Shown: piece by piece, positions 14,505-22,109 of the stretch
How positions within the stretch are numbered: position 1 is the stretch's first letter
Layout: each line of letters starts with the position of its first letter
Origin: Streptosporangiaceae bacterium
GTDB taxonomy: Bacteria; Actinomycetota; Actinomycetes; Streptosporangiales; Streptosporangiaceae
Length of the DNA stretch: 23,178 nt
Direction of reading: 5' to 3'
Assembly (NCBI GenBank): GCA_030045215.1
Contig: JASIBJ010000124.1
Coordinates: 1-23,178 of the forward strand
Translations under genes and position numbers: made by a program
The notes under the pieces: generated by a model
Databases searched by the model: none
What the model was told of the DNA's origin: nothing
Seen by the model: the letters and a program-made list of their open reading frames with translations, nothing else

Positions 14505-15689
14505 ATGGCAGCGAAGCGACTCGGAGTCGGCGTCGTCGGAGCGGGCCGGTGGGCCAACATGGCGCACCTCCCCGGCTGGGCCAGGGATGATCGCTGCCAG
14601 ATTATCGGCGTGTGCGACCTGGACCCGCAGCGGGCCGGGGAAGCGGCGGCCCGCTACGGCGTGCTGGCCACCGAGGACTACCGAGAGCTCCTGAAGCGCG
14701 ACGACATCGACGTCATCGACGTCGTTACCCGCGACAGCCAGCACTTCGAGATCAACATGGCAGCGCTCGAGGCCGGCAAGCACGTGCTGAGCGAAAAGCC
14801 CGTGGCGCACGACCATCGCGACGTCCGGCGGGCAGCCGAACTGGCCGCCGCCAGCGGCCTCAAGACCAAGGTCGGCCTGACGTTCCGCTACAGTCCGGCG
14901 GTCCGCTATCTGAAGGATCTGATCGCCGGCGGCGACCTCGGAACACCATTCATCTATAACGCCTACGAGCAGAATTCGCAGTGGCTGAGCCCGCAGACTC
15001 CGCTGCGCAACAGCTCACGCGCCAACGACGGCCCGATCAAGGTGGCCTCGCTCGAAGGATACGGCGCCCCGGTCATCGACATCGGACACTGGCTGATGGA
15101 GTCCGACCTGACCGCGGTCGTGGGCGTGCTCCGCAATTTCGTGCCCGAGCGGATCATCGCGGATACCGGCCTGATGACGCGGACCAACATCGACGATGGT
15201 GACGTCTTCATCGGGGAGTTTGCCAGCGGCGCCATCTGCTCGGTGCAGACCAGCTTCGTGACGGTTGGCAACTACCCCGGCATCGAGGTGCGCGTGTACG
15301 GCAGCAATGGCGCTGCGATCGCCAGGCTGGTCGAGGAGTTCGGCATCTGCGAGACGTTCAAGATGGCCAGGCCCGACGACGTCGAGTTCCGCGACGTGGA
15401 GGTTCCGGCCCGCTATTACCCGCCGGGCGGCAGCCCGCGGGAGTCGTGGCGGACCCTGTACTACGCGAACCTCACGGCCAACTTTGCCAGCGAGATCCTT
15501 GGCGAGATCGAAGGGAACGAGGGAAACTTCGATGACGGCCTCTGGGTCCAGGAGGTCATCAACGCGGTCGAGATCTCCCACCGTGAGCGGCGCTGGGTAA
15601 CGTTGCCGCTGGAATCCGCGGCCGAGCCGGATGGCGTCGGCGCGACAGCGCAGGATGACGCCGACCTGGCCGGGGCAAAGGAGGACTGA
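14505..15689 (+). CDS. Gfo/Idh/MocA-family oxidoreductase (paralogue 2)
   Basis: 394 residues. ATG at 14505 is preceded by GAGGG about 8 bp upstream. Rossmann motif GAGRWANMAHLPGW starts at residue 12. SEKP is at 96-99 (Lys 98), and EGYGAPVIDIGHW (184-196) supplies Asp 192 and His 195. It aligns without large gaps to the protein encoded at 12078-13244. Shared blocks include EQNSQW (155-160), GYGAP, NFVPER, NIDDGD, GNYPGIE and YYPPGG. The two face each other across a shared regulatory region, so they probably catalyse related or successive steps, or form a mixed oligomer. The C-terminal tail of about 25 residues is Asp/Ala-rich and is not in the paralogue. It is followed 7 bp later by another Gfo/Idh gene. 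Confidence 0.93.
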   Translation: MAAKRLGVGVVGAGRWANMAHLPGWARDDRCQIIGVCDLDPQRAGEAAARYGVLATEDYRELLKRDDIDVIDVVTRDSQHFEINMAALEAGKHVLSEKPVAHDHRDVRRAAELAAASGLKTKVGLTFRYSPAVRYLKDLIAGGDLGTPFIYNAYEQNSQWLSPQTPLRNSSRANDGPIKVASLEGYGAPVIDIGHWLMESDLTAVVGVLRNFVPERIIADTGLMTRTNIDDGDVFIGEFASGAICSVQTSFVTVGNYPGIEVRVYGSNGAAIARLVEEFGICETFKMARPDDVEFRDVEVPARYYPPGGSPRESWRTLYYANLTANFASEILGEIEGNEGNFDDGLWVQEVINAVEISHRERRWVTLPLESAAEPDGVGATAQDDADLAGAKED

Positions 15690-15696
15690 GCAGACG

Positions 15697-16677
15697 ATGG
15701 ACGCGAGCGGCCGCGTGCGGTGGGGCATCGTCGGCACGGCCAACATCGCACGGGCCCAGTTCCTGCCCGCGCTACGGCAGGCCGGCGGGGTGGCAGCCGC
15801 TGTCGCCGGGCGGGACCCGGCCAGGACGCGGCAGTACGCGCGGGACAACGAGATCGAACGCGCGATTACGGGCTACGCCAACCTGATCGATGATCCGGCC
15901 ATCGACGCGTTGTACGTGGCGCTGCCCAACTCGCTGCACGCCGAGTGGACGATCCCCGCGCTCGAGGCCGGCAAGCCCGTCCTGTGCGAAAAGCCCCTGT
16001 GCGGCCGGCTGGCCGACACCGAGAGCGTGCTCGCGGTCGCCGAGGAGACCGGGACGCTGCTGTGGGAGGCCTTCGTCTTCCCCTTTCACCCGCAGATGCT
16101 GGAGATCAGGAAGCTCCTGGCCGACGGGGCGGTCGGCGAGCTGAAGGAGATCAAATCCAACTTCCACTTCCCGCTGAGGAACCCGGCGAACATCCGCCTG
16201 TCCGGGGAGCTGGAGGGCGGCGCACTGCTGGATGTCGGCTGCTATCCGGTCAGGATGGCCCAGGAGCTATTCGGGCCCGACTACCAGGCCGCCTGGGCCC
16301 ACGCCGTTATGGGCGGTGACGGCGTCGACGTGGACACATGGGGGGTGCTCGATTACGCCGACGGGCGCCGGCTCATGCTGTCGTGCGGCCTGGGCCGCAG
16401 TTACGACACCTTCACCACGCTCGAGGGCACGGCCGGCCAGATCCGTATCACTAACCCGTTCCACCCCGGTCAGGCGGATTCGTATCAGCTGGTCACGCCG
16501 GGAGCGGACGACCGGACGTTCGGAGCCCACGCGGAGGAACGCTCGTTCACCGCCGCCATTCGCCATATCCAGGCGGTTATTGAGGGGAACGAGGCGCCGC
16601 GCCAGCTGGCCGTGGAAACATCGCTGCCCACGGCCAGGGCGCTGGCCGACCTAGCCGTGTCGTTCAGCCGGGCCTAG
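15697..16677 (+). CDS. Gfo/Idh/MocA-family oxidoreductase, dihydrodiol-dehydrogenase-like
   Basis: 326 residues. ATG at 15697 lies 7 bp after the previous stop, with AAAGGAGG at 15677-15684 as ribosome site; the longer start at 15631 overlaps the upstream gene and adds no family sequence. Rossmann segment is VRWGIVGTANIARAQFLPAL (7-26), and CEKPLCG is at 97-103 (Lys 99). WEAFVFPFHPQ (123-133) and GGALLDVGCYPV (174-185) are typical of the trans-dihydrodiol dehydrogenase / D-xylose dehydrogenase / anhydrofructose reductase branch, where the usual catalytic His is Tyr (Y183) next to Asp 179. It therefore belongs to a different subfamily from the other two and probably handles an aldose or cyclic polyol. 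It is co-transcribed with paralogue 2. Confidence 0.92.
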   Translation: MDASGRVRWGIVGTANIARAQFLPALRQAGGVAAAVAGRDPARTRQYARDNEIERAITGYANLIDDPAIDALYVALPNSLHAEWTIPALEAGKPVLCEKPLCGRLADTESVLAVAEETGTLLWEAFVFPFHPQMLEIRKLLADGAVGELKEIKSNFHFPLRNPANIRLSGELEGGALLDVGCYPVRMAQELFGPDYQAAWAHAVMGGDGVDVDTWGVLDYADGRRLMLSCGLGRSYDTFTTLEGTAGQIRITNPFHPGQADSYQLVTPGADDRTFGAHAEERSFTAAIRHIQAVIEGNEAPRQLAVETSLPTARALADLAVSFSRA

Positions 16678-16678
16678 C

Positions 16679-16714
16679 GGAGGCTCGATACCGGTAATGA
16701 TCAGCGTTGCCTCC
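16679..16714. terminator. Possible bidirectional terminator between convergent genes
   Basis: GGAGGC (16679-16684) and GCCTCC (16709-16714) form an inverted repeat between the stops of the plus-strand Gfo/Idh gene and the minus-strand cupin gene. The 24-base loop is long and there is no T-run, so this is only a weak candidate. Confidence 0.25.
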
Positions 16715-16742
16715 AGGCCTGCCCGGTTCCGCTGAGGACTGC

Positions 16743-17162
16743 TCAGTTGGTGCGCGGATCGTCTCGGGGGTTGACGTAGTCCAGGCTGATCGGCCCGATG
16801 GCGGTCACCTGCGTGACGTACTCGCCGGACTTTGCCCAGTGAAAATGCGGGGTACCGCCGGGCAGAACGACCACCGCGCCGGGAGGATAGGCCTCCAGCT
16901 TCGTCTCGTCGAACTCCTCGCCCCGGCCGATGTAGAAGACACCAGACATGACCGTGTAGACCCGGTCCTCCTGGTGTATGTGCGGCATCAGCCTGACGCC
17001 CGCGGGCACCTTCACGCGGACCGTGTAGGGACCTGGCTCTGACGTGTGCCCCACAATGACCGCGAGGCGGGCCGCAGCCGGAAACGCCGGAAACGGCTTC
17101 CACTTAATGTCCTCTTGCAGGACCGACCTGAAGACGTCCTGATCTGGCTGGTGGGTGTGCAT
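16743..17162 (-). CDS. Cupin-domain protein
   Basis: 139 residues, single small beta-barrel cupin. ATG at 17162 is preceded by GGGGGAG. Cupin motif 1 reads PHIHQEDRVYTVMSG (60-74), giving metal ligands His 61 and His 63. The Glu usually found a few residues later is Arg 67, a variant I recall in this HxHxEDRxYTV subgroup. Motif 2 reads PPGAVVVLPGGTPHFHW (93-109), giving His 106 or 108. The tail AIGPISLDYVN is also typical. Members of this group are metal-binding proteins of unclear function, sometimes annotated as oxygenase- or isomerase-like. It is convergent with the Gfo/Idh pair and no operator-like motif precedes it, so a part in the neighbouring pathway is possible but unproven. Confidence 0.88.
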   Translation of the reverse strand: MHTHQPDQDVFRSVLQEDIKWKPFPAFPAAARLAVIVGHTSEPGPYTVRVKVPAGVRLMPHIHQEDRVYTVMSGVFYIGRGEEFDETKLEAYPPGAVVVLPGGTPHFHWAKSGEYVTQVTAIGPISLDYVNPRDDPRTN

Positions 17163-17347
17163 TGCCCGCTTACTCCCCCGACTCAGCGACCCGGTGAGCG
17201 CAGCGCTTTAACCGCCCTCTCGCTCCGGCCTGGGCAGCCGCGCACGTGAGATCCCGTCCCACGGCGCTGGTCTGCCCGCGATCACTGGCGCTCAACCGCA
17301 CCTGTGCCCGGCGACCGCTGCGAGGTTGCTGCCGGGGTCTGCACGTG
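17163..17347. other. Intergenic stretch between GNAT and cupin genes
   Basis: 185 bp with no supported gene. It must hold the cupin promoter and leader. Minus-strand GTTAAAG around 17207-17213 is a weak -10-like sequence. No copy of the 18-bp operator motif and no convincing hairpin was found. Confidence 0.3.
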
Positions 17348-17977
17348 TCACGGCAAGATCCTGAAGTCCATGACGAAAGTGTGCACGCCAGGGATGGGCA
17401 GTTCACTGAAGCCAACATGGCGGTAAAACCCCTGGGCTCGCTGGTTACGATCGCCGACAAACAGGTGCAGCCCGCGCGACCCTTGCGCGCGGAGAGCCGC
17501 CGCCAGCGCTTCTATCAGCCGCCGGCCTGCGCCACGTCCCTGCATTCTGGGCACCAGATCGATGTGCAGATGCGACGGGTAGTCCTGGAGGAGATCGGCA
17601 CGACCTCGCCACGGATGGTGAATATTGCGCACTGCCTGACGCTCGGCCTCCGACATGCCGTCGGCCGTCTCCGCTGACGGCTCGGGGTACCGGGCGCGCA
17701 GGTCGGGCCACCACTCCTGCTCCAGGCGCTGCTCGAACGCAGTGGTGTCGAGGGCCGCGACGACGTAACCGCCGACGCCCTCGCTGTCTTGCGCCACGAA
17801 GGCCAGCGAGGGTTCGAAAATGGCGTAGGGCGCCGCCCAGATGTGCCCTGGCAATTTGGGGTCGCTGTAGAGGCGGGTCGCGTCCTCGCCCGCGTCGGCC
17901 GTCAGCAAGCAGATCCGGTACAAGTCCTCCAGGTCGCCCGGCTGGCCCGGGCGCACGAGTATCGGCTCACTGCGCAC
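17348..17977 (-). CDS. GNAT-family N-acetyltransferase
   Basis: 209 residues. The GTG start at 17977 has no strong ribosome site, but no better start exists upstream in frame. VRPGQPGDLEDLYRICLLT at the N-terminus is the usual first strand and helix. The acetyl-CoA site is LHIDLVPRMQGRGAGRRLIEAL (137-158) with the Q-x-x-G-x-G pattern at 146-151. The C-terminal GDRNQRAQGFYRHVGF (175-190) is the standard motif B region. An insertion of about 50 residues (YPEPSAETADGMSEAERQAV...) before the core is characteristic of a subgroup in actinobacteria. Function is acetyl transfer from acetyl-CoA to an unknown amine. It is probably a stand-alone gene; 88 bp separate it from the upstream deacylase gene. 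Confidence 0.92.
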   Translation of the reverse strand: MRSEPILVRPGQPGDLEDLYRICLLTADAGEDATRLYSDPKLPGHIWAAPYAIFEPSLAFVAQDSEGVGGYVVAALDTTAFEQRLEQEWWPDLRARYPEPSAETADGMSEAERQAVRNIHHPWRGRADLLQDYPSHLHIDLVPRMQGRGAGRRLIEALAAALRAQGSRGLHLFVGDRNQRAQGFYRHVGFSELPIPGVHTFVMDFRILP

Positions 17978-18065
17978 GAGTCATGTCTACTATCGCGGCG
18001 AGCCTGCGGTCACCGGGTTTTGCCCCGGCATGGCTGGTCAGGAGCGCCGGACCTGGCCATGTCCG

Positions 18066-18986
18066 CTAGTCAGCGCCGAGCCCGATCAGCAGCCCGTCGT
18101 CGGAGACGGCCGGCGAGCTGGTCAGGAAGGTGACCACGGAATCCACGGGCGCCGTGATTGTTTCCTGCACCTCCGCCCCGTCCAGGCTGCCGACGGTTCC
18201 GATGAGCTGGCCCGCGGTGAGGCGCTGCCCGGCGGTGACGGCCGGCTCCCACCAGCCCGCTCGCTTGCAGCGCAGCCACAGGAACCGGCCGAGGTAGGTC
18301 GGCTGCAGGTCCCCGCCGGGCTGGCCGTCGGTCATGCCGAGGACCTGCAGCACGCCGTTCAGGCCGGCCACGTGCATGGCGACCGCATGCTCCTCCACCA
18401 GACCGCACCCGCCGGCCTCGGCGGTGATCGCGGGGATGCCGGCCTCGGCCGCCGCCCCGCTGCTCGTGCCGGCCACCGCCTGTTCGGGTCCCCGCTCCTG
18501 CCGGATTACGTACGGCAGCCCGTAGGCCGTGGCCAGCTCGCGGGCCCGGCTCTCGGCCGGGCCGCTCTCGTAGAGCGCGAACGGCTGCAGCGCCTCAACC
18601 ATGTCGCCGCAGTGCGCATCGATGTACGCGTCCGATCCCGAGATCAGCTGATGGAAGGCGTCGTAGGCCAGCCTCTCGGCCAGCGTTCCGTCAGCGGCGC
18701 CAGGGAAGCAGCGGTTCAGATTCTTGCCGTCCTCCGGCACGACGAACGGGGTGCGCGAGCGGAAAGCCGGCAGATTCAGCACCGGCACCGCCCTGACCCG
18801 GCCGCGCAGGTCAGCGTGCGCGAGGTCCTGGCACCAGCGCCGGACGCCCGCCATGGACGCGTACTCGCAGCCATGCACGCCCGCGATCACCGTGAGCAGC
18901 GGGCCGCCGGCCGACCCGGTGACCTCGATCAGCGGAACTGCCAGCCCGGCCAGCTCGATGGTGCGGCGCTTCACTATCGGCGTCAT
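18066..18986 (-). CDS. Succinylglutamate desuccinylase/aspartoacylase-family zinc deacylase
   Basis: 306 residues. ATG at 18986 is preceded by AAGGAG at 18994-18999, overlapping the end of the upstream gene. The M14-like zinc site is complete: His 38 and Glu 41 (GVHGCEY) and His 125 (DAHCGD). The substrate-binding NLNRCFPG is at 89-96, and the general-base Glu is probably E190 in ITAEAGG. The C-terminal beta domain (about 220-306) matches AstE/AspA proteins. These enzymes cleave the amide of N-acyl amino acids such as N-acetylaspartate, N-succinylglutamate or N-acetyl-diaminobutyrate. Translation follows 11 bp after the reductase-amidase fusion, so the two are probably one unit. Substrate not predictable. 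Confidence 0.9.
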   Translation of the reverse strand: MTPIVKRRTIELAGLAVPLIEVTGSAGGPLLTVIAGVHGCEYASMAGVRRWCQDLAHADLRGRVRAVPVLNLPAFRSRTPFVVPEDGKNLNRCFPGAADGTLAERLAYDAFHQLISGSDAYIDAHCGDMVEALQPFALYESGPAESRARELATAYGLPYVIRQERGPEQAVAGTSSGAAAEAGIPAITAEAGGCGLVEEHAVAMHVAGLNGVLQVLGMTDGQPGGDLQPTYLGRFLWLRCKRAGWWEPAVTAGQRLTAGQLIGTVGSLDGAEVQETITAPVDSVVTFLTSSPAVSDDGLLIGLGAD

Positions 18987-18997
18987 GCCCTCACTCC

Positions 18998-21169
18998 TTA
19001 CTCACCGGACGGCCCGGCGCCCGGCCAGATGGGCTTGCGTGCTCGGCCACCGGACGGGCAGAGCGCCGCCTCGGCCGCCTCGGCCAGGCGGAGCAAAGCC
19101 ATGTCGGCGCCGCGCCGGCCAGCTAGCTGCAGCCCGACTGGCAGGCCGACCGCGGGCACCGGAATCGAGACCGCCGGGTGCCCGGTCAGGTTGTACAGTC
19201 CGGTGAAGCGCCCTTCGGCGTTGTCGTCGCCGACACCGAACGGCGGATCCTGCTCGGGGGCGCAGTAGCCGACGGTGGGCCCGGCGAGCAGGTCAACACC
19301 GGCCAGGCTGGCATCGATGGCCGTAATCAGGCTGGCCCGGCTGGCCTGCGCCTGCGCGTACTGCGCTCGGGTGACGGTGCTGCCGAATTGCAGCAGCGCC
19401 TTCGTTCCCTCGGCATACCGGGTCACGTCACGGGAACGATGAACCTCACTCGCCTCGCTGGCGACGATCTCGGCCAGGACCCGCTCCCACCGGCCGAGCT
19501 CGTCCAGCCACGGTGAGCGGATCTCGCGCAGCTGCCAGCCGGCGGCGGCCAGCGTAGCCAGGGCCGCCTCAAGGGCTTCGCCTACCTCGGGCGTCACCGA
19601 CGGATCGGAAAACTCGGCGGCCAGCACGCCCGCCGTGGGCGGGCCGTCTCCCGGCGGAAACTCCGCGCCCTGCCCGTCGGCTAGCACCGCGAGCAGCGCG
19701 GCCGCATCGGCGGCGGTGGCCGTCAGGGTGCCGGCGTGGTCGCAGCTCGGGGCGAGCGGGAAGACGCCGCTGATCGGCACCAGCCGGTACGTGGGCTTGA
19801 GGCCGACGATCCCGCAGTAGGCGGCCGGAATGCGGATCGAGCCGCCGGTATCCGTGCCGATCGCCAGGTCGCAGACGCCGGCCGCGACGAGCGCGGCCGA
19901 GCCCCCGGAGGAGCCGCCCGAGGTCCGCGAGCGATCGCGGGGGTTGCGCGTGTCGCCGACGTCTGGATGTGCGAACCCGGCCGCGTATTCCAGGCACTGC
20001 GCCGTGGCGAAGACCTCGGCGCCGGCGGCCCGCAGCCGCGCTACCAGCGGGGCATCGGCGCTGGCCGGCGCTGGATCGCTGGCCGGGCTGCCGCACCGCG
20101 TCGGCAGGCCCGAGACGCTGATGATGTCCTTGACCGCGACCGGCCGGCCGGCGAGCGGGCCGGTGGCCGCGCGAGCCGGAGCGCCGGCCACCGATACAAC
20201 GGCGTTGAGCGGCCGGCCGAGTCGCTCCAGCCGTTCGTAAGCGGCAAGCAAATCCAGGTTCTCCCGCGAGCAGGAGCGCTCGCCGCTCTCGATCGCGAGG
20301 ATCAGGTCCCGGACCTTGCCGATCAGGAAGCCGTCCAGCGATCCGAGGATCGCCCTGGCCTCGGTCGGCCGGCGCCGGATGGCCAGGTCGCGGTAGATCC
20401 CTGAGTGTGTCTTCGCCGACTGCCGGTTGAACTCGGCAAGCCGGGCGAAGGACCCGTCCAGGTCCACGGGATCGAAGCCGTCCAGCGGCGGCACTCTGAC
20501 CGGCGCCTGCGCGAGGACCTCCTCAGCGACCGCGGTCAGCAGCCGCCGGTAGGCCGGGTCAGCGAACACCGCGTGAATGGGCAGGTCACCGACGGCCGTG
20601 GCGAACAGCATCGCACCGCAGGCCTCCTTGGCCCAGATGAAGCCCAGGATGTCGGCGGTCGCCTCGGCGTCGGCGATGTCGGCGGCAAGCGCGGCGACCC
20701 GGTCGCTTGGCCGCCCGTCCAGTTCGCCGATCAAGAACGAGGCCCGGTTACCGCGCAGCACCACGCCGGGCCGCAGCACGTCGGCGCCGAAGTTGACGAC
20801 CGCCTCGACCACCCGGTCCTCGCCGACGGCCGCGGCCAATTCGGTCGACGGCAGGCCGTTCTGCAGCGAGACGACAAACGCATCGCCGTCTAGCCGGCCG
20901 GCCAGCGTCGCGGCCGCGGCTGCCGTGTGGTGCGCCTTCACCGCGAGCAGGACTGGTCCGTCGAGTTGGTCGGGCAGGTCGGCGGGCAGCACGGCGCTCG
21001 GATGCGCGGTGAACTGCTCGACCGGTCCCTCGATGCGCAGCCCGGCCGAATTGACGGCGGCGACGACCTCCTCATCGGCGTCGCTGACCAGCACGTCGTG
21101 GCCGTCACGGGCGAGCCCGGCCGCGACGGTGCCGCCGATGGCTCCGCAGCCGATCACGACATACCGCAC
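18998..21169 (-). CDS. Ketopantoate reductase (ApbA/PanE)-amidase fusion protein
   Basis: 723 residues in one uninterrupted frame from GTG at 21169. N-terminal half (1 to about 280): NAD(P) motif GCGAIGG (7-13), LQNG (102-105), and KPR-type catalytic Lys 181 ([13 protein letters not shown]) and Glu 270 ([11 protein letters not shown]). The Asn four residues after the Lys in E. coli PanE is Gly 185. C-terminal half (about 283-715): amidase-signature enzyme beginning with [15 protein letters not shown], then PVAVKD (Lys 347), GGSSGGS (cis-Ser 420) and [11 protein letters not shown] (nucleophile Ser 444), the complete Lys-Ser-Ser triad. The amidase N-terminal helix begins where the reductase C-terminal helices would continue, so the reductase is trimmed and neatly joined. 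The reductase would interconvert a 2-keto and a 2-hydroxy acid, while the amidase hydrolyses an amide. A substrate with both features, such as a pantothenate-like amide, is conceivable but speculative. Confidence 0.92.
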   Translation of the reverse strand: MRYVVIGCGAIGGTVAAGLARDGHDVLVSDADEEVVAAVNSAGLRIEGPVEQFTAHPSAVLPADLPDQLDGPVLLAVKAHHTAAAAATLAGRLDGDAFVVSLQNGLPSTELAAAVGEDRVVEAVVNFGADVLRPGVVLRGNRASFLIGELDGRPSDRVAALAADIADAEATADILGFIWAKEACGAMLFATAVGDLPIHAVFADPAYRRLLTAVAEEVLAQAPVRVPPLDGFDPVDLDGSFARLAEFNRQSAKTHSGIYRDLAIRRRPTEARAILGSLDGFLIGKVRDLILAIESGERSCSRENLDLLAAYERLERLGRPLNAVVSVAGAPARAATGPLAGRPVAVKDIISVSGLPTRCGSPASDPAPASADAPLVARLRAAGAEVFATAQCLEYAAGFAHPDVGDTRNPRDRSRTSGGSSGGSAALVAAGVCDLAIGTDTGGSIRIPAAYCGIVGLKPTYRLVPISGVFPLAPSCDHAGTLTATAADAAALLAVLADGQGAEFPPGDGPPTAGVLAAEFSDPSVTPEVGEALEAALATLAAAGWQLREIRSPWLDELGRWERVLAEIVASEASEVHRSRDVTRYAEGTKALLQFGSTVTRAQYAQAQASRASLITAIDASLAGVDLLAGPTVGYCAPEQDPPFGVGDDNAEGRFTGLYNLTGHPAVSIPVPAVGLPVGLQLAGRRGADMALLRLAEAAEAALCPSGGRARKPIWPGAGPSGE

Positions 21170-21280
21170 GGCGCGAACGTTACAACACAGATAGGCCCCG
21201 TGTATCGCCTGTAATCTACGTCGGCCGGATCATTCAGGTTGTCATCGGCGGCACGGCGCCCGGCGCGAGGGAGCGACGTC
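21170..21280. promoter_or_regulatory. Divergent intergenic region of the hydrolase group
   Basis: 111 bp between the fusion gene (minus) and the dppA-like gene (plus). A plus-strand TAATCT at 21212-21217 is a plausible -10 element for the dppA-like/M20 unit, without a clear -35. A GAGGGAG ribosome site precedes the ATG at 21281. No copy of the 18-bp operator motif is present, suggesting regulation separate from the middle block. Confidence 0.3.
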
Positions 21281-22105
21281 ATGAAGGTTTTCCTGTCCAC
21301 CGACATGGAGGGCACCGCCGGAGTGGTCGACTGGGAGCAGTGCGTCGGCGACGGCCCGCAGGCCGCGGCCGGCCGCCGGCTCCTGCTCGACGAGGTGAAC
21401 GCCGCGATCGAGGGCGCTATCAGCGGCGGCGCCACCGAGATCGTGGTCAACGACTCGCACGGCGCAATGCGCAACCTTCCGGCGGCCGAGCTGGCCGGCC
21501 AGGCGTCCTATATCTCCGGCAGCCACAAACCGCTGTACATGATGCAAGGTCTCGACGGCAGCTTCGACGCTGTCATGTTCATCTCCTATCACGGCTCGGT
21601 CGGCGCGGCCGCGGGGCTCTCGCACACCTATAACCCGCGGGCGGTCATCGAGGCCAGGATCGACGGCATCGTGACCGGCGAAGCGGGCATCAACTCGCTC
21701 GTCGCGGCTCATTACGGCGTGCCGGTCGTCCTGGTCACGGGCGATCGCTGCGCCTGCGCGGAAACGGCAAGGTTCGCGCCCGGCGTGCACCAGGCCGTGG
21801 TGAAGGAGCACGTGAGCCGGCTCGCAGCCCACAGCTTGCACCCCGACCGGGCCCGCGCGCTCATCCGCGAGCGGGCGGCCCAGGCGGCGGCGGGCGCCGG
21901 CGCGGCCCAGCCGCCGCTACTGGATCCGGGAGTGCTGGAACTCTCGGTCCGCACCACCGACATCGCCGAGGCAGCCAGCTGGATCCGCGGCGTGGACCGG
22001 ACGGGGCCGAGGGAGCTGCGGATCCACTGCGCGGACCGGCTGGCCACCTACCGCGCGTTCTGCGCGGCCATCCTGCTCACCCGCTCGGTTGCGGAGACGG
22101 TGTGA
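21281..22105 (+). CDS. dppA: M55-family D-aminopeptidase, DppA-like
   Basis: 274 residues. ATG at 21281 (MKVFLSTDMEGTAGV) is preceded by GAGGGAG; an earlier GTG at 21239 would add a non-family extension. All five zinc ligands known from Bacillus subtilis DppA appear at nearly identical positions: Asp 8, Glu 10 (TDMEG), His 60 (NDSHG), His 104 (SYHG) and Glu 134 (TGEAGIN). His 115 (LSHT), proposed as catalytic, is also present. DppA is a self-compartmentalising decamer that removes N-terminal D-amino acids from short peptides, such as D-Ala-D-Ala peptides from cell-wall turnover. In B. subtilis it is encoded with the Dpp transporter; here a Dpp-type transporter is 13 kb away in the same window. 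It is followed 4 bp later by an M20 peptidase, with which it is probably co-translated. Confidence 0.94.
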   Translation: MKVFLSTDMEGTAGVVDWEQCVGDGPQAAAGRRLLLDEVNAAIEGAISGGATEIVVNDSHGAMRNLPAAELAGQASYISGSHKPLYMMQGLDGSFDAVMFISYHGSVGAAAGLSHTYNPRAVIEARIDGIVTGEAGINSLVAAHYGVPVVLVTGDRCACAETARFAPGVHQAVVKEHVSRLAAHSLHPDRARALIRERAAQAAAGAGAAQPPLLDPGVLELSVRTTDIAEAASWIRGVDRTGPRELRIHCADRLATYRAFCAAILLTRSVAETV

Positions 22106-22109
22106 GGCC

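Noticed and set aside
18030..19268. A 412-codon open frame on the plus strand opposite the deacylase and fusion genes
   Set aside because: It is a shadow of two well-supported minus-strand genes, shows Gly/Arg/Gln-rich reverse-read composition, and has no family signature.
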